Source: Bacteroidota bacterium
GTDB taxonomy: Bacteria; Bacteroidota; Bacteroidia; Sphingobacteriales; Sphingobacteriaceae
Assembly: GCA_018828585.1 (NCBI GenBank)
Contig: JAHJVW010000096.1
Span: 1-34,235, forward strand
DNA length: 34,235 nucleotides
Direction: 5' to 3'
The translations under genes were made by a program, and so were the position numbers. The notes beneath the pieces are model-generated. The model made no database searches. It was not told the DNA's origin and saw nothing but the letters and a program-made list of their open reading frames with translations. This document shows positions 33,831 to 34,235 of this stretch, in pieces. The number at the start of each line of letters is the position of its first letter. Within the stretch, counting starts at the first letter, position 1.

Positions 33831-34130
33831 ATGGCAACATCCAATAACCCACTATTGAAAGGCTTTCGAGGGCACATCAACAAGACCATTGTGGTGAAAC
33901 AATATCCAGGAGATCGTATCATTATCACCGCATACCCTGACATGAGTCGGGTAAAACCAAGTAAATCACAAAAAGTTCAACGTTCATTATTCAAAGAAGC
34001 GGTCGCTTATGCCAAAAGCATCTTAGCAGATGATAGCGAAAAGCAAAAAGCAGGAAATCGGCTATCAGCTCGTACAGGCAGTTTATACCATGCCCTTTTA
34101 AAAGAATACATGCAGAATGTCTATTCCTAA
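33831..34130 (+). CDS. Small conserved-looking protein of unknown function
   Basis: The protein has 99 residues, is basic and has no signal peptide or membrane helix. Notable features are an N-terminal LLKGFRGHINKTIVVKQYPG segment, a central PDMSRVKPSKSQKVQRSLFKEA stretch and a predicted helical C-terminal half. I have the impression of a recurrent Bacteroidetes small family of this pattern, but I cannot assign it a name or function. It starts at an ATG 77 bases after the 22-bp iterated repeats, and the next gene begins 43 bases after its stop in the same orientation, so the two may be an operon. Confidence 0.75.
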   Translation: MATSNNPLLKGFRGHINKTIVVKQYPGDRIIITAYPDMSRVKPSKSQKVQRSLFKEAVAYAKSILADDSEKQKAGNRLSARTGSLYHALLKEYMQNVYS

Positions 34131-34173
34131 AAAAGGTTTACAAAAAGCGAATAAATTTTTAAATTAAATCGCA

Positions 34174-34235
34174 ATGGAAAAGCCAAGAAAAGGAAGTAAA
34201 TCAGGTCTTCCCCCATTATTTGAAGAGGACTTTAA
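34174..34235 (+). CDS. Start of a further gene, cut by the window end
   Basis: An ATG at 34174 opens a frame that runs to the window edge: MEKPRKGSKSGLPPLFEEDF, and continuing. Only 20 codons are visible, so no function can be given. It lies 43 bases after the small conserved-looking gene and probably shares its transcript. Confidence 0.5.
   Translation, partial: MEKPRKGSKSGLPPLFEEDF

Overview
The window looks like chromosome from a Bacteroidetes bacterium of the Sphingobacteriaceae, most like Pedobacter. This is inferred from the low G+C content, the protein families (DUF4290, DUF1684, a large MG2/plug-like surface protein, IS982) and recurrent TAnnTTTG promoter -7 boxes. Some genes start very close to their promoter. 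No tRNA, rRNA or CRISPR array was seen.

Layout. 1-6.3 kb: a TPR protein with a histidine-kinase-like H-box but no ATPase domain; the UvrD/PcrA helicase (TTG start); an intergenic region that may encode a structured RNA; DUF4290; and murA with Asp in place of the fosfomycin-target Cys. 6.4-12.5 kb: a DUF547 lipoprotein, then a tight + strand operon of a FAD/NAD(P) oxidoreductase, a polytopic membrane 4Fe-4S protein, a DPM1-like glycosyltransferase and a membrane CESA-like glycosyltransferase. 12.5-14.7 kb (- strand): two overlapping AcvB/VirJ-family serine hydrolases. 15-16.9 kb: OsmC and a cystathionine beta-synthase-type enzyme with CBS domains. 17.1-19.8 kb: a 904-residue exported MG2/plug-like protein. 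20-24.6 kb: a divergent tyrosine/homogentisate degradation locus (FAH and a flavin reductase-like protein on -, HmgA and HppD on +). 24.7-26.4 kb: GNAT, a diheme cytochrome c and DUF1684. 26.4-29.7 kb: purN, purH, mreB.

From 29.7 kb to the end the region is accessory: a decayed IS982 transposase where mreC would be expected, a galactose mutarotase lipoprotein, a PIN-domain/small-ORF pair between two diverged direct repeats, three 22-bp iterated units, and a small conserved-looking protein followed by a gene cut by the window edge.

The strongest candidates for something undescribed are the redox/glycosyltransferase operon, the PIN cassette between direct repeats, the 22-bp repeats before the last small gene, and the H-box TPR protein. 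A palindromic insertion inside purH is an unusual case of a repeat apparently domesticated into an essential enzyme. None of these functions can be proven from sequence alone.
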